Both the position numbers and the translations under genes were made by a program. From Casuarius casuarius (lineage: Eukaryota > Chordata > Aves > Casuariiformes > Casuariidae), in contig PTFA01000082.1 in assembly GCA_003342895.1 (NCBI GenBank), positions 1 to 64,000 of the forward strand: 64,000 nt of DNA. Direction: 5' to 3'. Within the stretch, counting starts at the first letter, position 1. Each line of letters opens with the position of its first letter. Positions 61,592 through 64,000 of the stretch are shown one piece after another. The notes below the pieces were generated by a model that saw only the letters and a program-made list of their open reading frames with translations, was not told the origin of the DNA and searched no databases.

Positions 61592-64000
61592 GTGAGTATG
61601 TATCAACCTCTGCAGGAGGCTCTTCAAGGGAAATTAGGTTATGAGGGCTATATTGCTAGTTTGAGCTTAGTAAAAGCCTTTGCCTCCAGGATCCTCAGCT
61701 TACAGCTGAACAAAGCATCTGTCCATTTACTTTACCCAACAAATGGAAGCACAGGAGATATTAAACTTGTCAGTGGTACTTCCTACTCTCAGGCTGCTTT
61801 GCGGATGATGACCTGGCATGCCCACCTTACCAGCTGCTTACACCATGTACAGGGGGTACCCAGGCTAAGCAGAGCAGAGCATGGTCAGCACCTGCTCCTC
61901 TCATACCTGCCTCCCTGCGGACTCCCAGCAAAATGCATGGCCTGACACATAGTTTGGACATCAGAGAGTGGCAGTTGCTTTGTATGCCCCTGGGTATTTC
62001 ATACCACCAATGATTCCATACACTGAAGAGAAAAAGATTATTAAAATGAATTGTGAAAGCTATTTCCCCATGCACAAATACCTTACTGTTATGCTACAGC
62101 CAGTTCCTGATAAGAACAGTTAATATTAATACCAATCCTGTTTACCAAGGAGGATTCATCCACTTGAAAAGGAAGAAGACCTATTCCCAGTCCTCCTCCA
62201 CAGCTCAGCTTTGTGTCTAGATTTTCTCATCTCTTATGAAGAAAGCCACCAAGACTGCCACAACTGCTGAGCAAACCATTAATGTTTTGGATCCAGATTG
62301 CCAATATAAAGAAACAAACCACTTTTTCCAAAGGTTTAAGAGGAATAGAAATCTGTCTTGCTACCACCTAAAGCAGGGGATCAAGAATAAACCTTGNCCA
62401 GCATCTGTCAAAATATACACTATAGTGAGTACTAGATGATCCATTTTATATGCAAAGACATGGCCTGAGCCCACGTCACTCCCCAGCTTTTCCATACTTA
62501 TTTCTTCCTCCACAGTTCAGCCTGCTACCTTGAACATGAGATTGATGACTGTGGTGCACCCCCTCCAAGCATAGTCTCACAGGCTTCCTCCCCCTGCAAG
62601 AAAATATATGACAAAGCCCCCAGGATTTGTCTTATGGCAGAAGCACCAAAAGAGCATATTTTGAAGGTCGAGACATGTTGCTTGGAACAGCAGTTGCTCT
62701 GGCAGCTGTGGGCACATGGCCACATTGGCATCGCTCAGCAGAAGTCTAGGGCTGATCTGTGGCAGGAGAACTATCTTTCTGCATCTGGGAGCCCTGTTTC
62801 TGCAAGTCATCTGGCCCTGATTAAGGAAAGCATTGTAGCATATTAGGGATACCCGTTAGCATCTTAGGCTCCCAGACAAAGTAATTCTTTTCTTTGGACA
62901 TTATTTAAATGCACACTTAAATCTAAGTGTGTTTACACATAAGGTGCATGTGTAAGTGCTGCTCTCCCAAACTGAGATTTATTCTTGTCTCCACAGCATG
63001 CTGTGTTGTATATTGACACGTAGGAGATATTAGCACTCCTGGACAGTATCTGGGACTCAGAGACACCATAGGAACAGCAACAGGCTTGAACAGCTTCCTG
63101 ACTTTGAATAAGAAACAAAGTATGTCGATTCAGTTTATCTTCTGAAAAACCACACCTCAGGAGGAGACTGCTGGGCATAACTATGTTAGGGCAGTGCAGA
63201 TGCTATTTGAATGCAGCATCCTAGAACACCAGCTGTGGGACCATGGGTGTCAGAAATTGTAATCTTCGAGACAATAAGAAGAAATCAGTTGATTTTTTAC
63301 TTTCCTCTTTCCATTTGCATCTAGCTTATTAATATTCTCATGACTCTTCCTGGAGATTCACCAGGAACAATTCCAGAGGGGTTAATCCTCATCATTTTTC
63401 TGGATCCAAGTAAATCTAGCATCCACTGCCCTCATCACAAACATATGTTAAACAGTGCTAAATATATCTTCTTATTGCAAATTGCATATAATTTGACTTC
63501 TTTTGTTGTTCTTCTGTGGGCACTGATACTTGCTTTCTGCTCTGAATTTGTCATCGATTAACTAGAGCTCATGCAGAGAAAGCAAGTAAGTGATNTACAA
63601 AATAATCTATCAGAAAATGTTACCAAAGAATGTCAGCAGGTGGGTCCCATGGGTAATAAAGAGAGTTACAACCATGTCTAAAATGGGGGAAATGTTGCAA
63701 TTCTTGCCACTGTTTGCTGCACAACTTGGCTTCTGAAAATATTGGCAAACAGAAATTCAGCATTGCCANCTTTTGCAATTGTATCATGAGTGGCTGTTAT
63801 AGAACATTTTAATGAAGTCCCCACTGCTAAGAGCATCTGGAATAGATAAAAATCTCAACTTTCATTTTGTATAAAAACACTNTGTTTCTAACACACATAG
63901 TTAGAAAAGCCTGGCAAAACATGAGTGTCATCTCATCTAGTTTTACCCTCTGAAACTTAGACCTCTAGTCTAGGCAGGTCATCCAGTTTGCTCGGTATTC
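61592..64000. other. No gene recognised
   Basis: No supported gene or assigned repeat. The last kilobase is AT-rich with four Ns. Open frames are short and unrecognised. Confidence 0.45.

Noticed and set aside
1..64000. CRISPR arrays, phage-like modules, operons or toxin-antitoxin pairs
   Set aside because: No spaced repeats, ribosome-binding sites or dense coding; the sequence is vertebrate nuclear DNA.

Overview
The window looks like non-coding DNA from a vertebrate nuclear genome. It is CpG-poor and has no long open reading frames, operons, rRNA genes, convincing tRNA genes or CRISPR arrays. It carries degraded non-LTR retrotransposons of the CR1 and L2 clades and scattered simple repeats. 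The dominance of CR1, with sequence of the kind found in turtles, crocodilians and birds, points to a sauropsid, and the L2-type remnant makes a crocodilian, a turtle or an early-branching bird the most comfortable fit (inference). About sixty isolated single Ns mark it as a draft assembly. It could be a gene desert or the inside of a very large intron; the sequence alone does not decide.

Layout. 1-8.9 kb: unique-looking sequence with GC-richer islands (about 2.5-2.9, 5.7-6.0 and 6.1-6.4 kb) and a possible terminal exon at 1493-1647 followed by a polyadenylation signal at 1915. 8.95-9.64 kb: an old CR1 copy on the minus strand. 9.6-16.3 kb: unique, AT-rich. 16.3-17.5 kb: a CR1 copy on the plus strand that keeps most of the reverse-transcriptase region. 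17.5-37.9 kb: mostly unique sequence with possible MIR/CORE-SINE scraps, two polypurine tracts, a short minus-strand coding-like segment near 28.1 kb and an 18-bp perfect palindrome at 31877. 38.0-39.0 kb: a second plus-strand CR1 copy of the same type. 39.1-39.7 kb: polypurine tract, C12 run and a nine-copy GGCAA array. 40-58 kb: unique sequence with one 105-bp exon-like segment, a small CpG-rich islet at 41.55-41.76 kb, a GCCTC array at 48.87 kb, a compound TA/AC microsatellite at 55.1 kb and a 29-bp tandem duplication at 56.9 kb. 58.0-59.8 kb: a strongly pyrimidine-rich block containing an L2-like reverse-transcriptase remnant. 59.8-64 kb: unique sequence with one 60-bp exon-like segment.

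No gene is identified with confidence and no working system is evident. The best leads are a few short exon-like segments with good splice signals, the isolated CpG islet, the two related pentanucleotide arrays and the paired CR1 copies. Repeat assignments come from recognising consensus-like sequence from memory, with no database search; boundaries are approximate.
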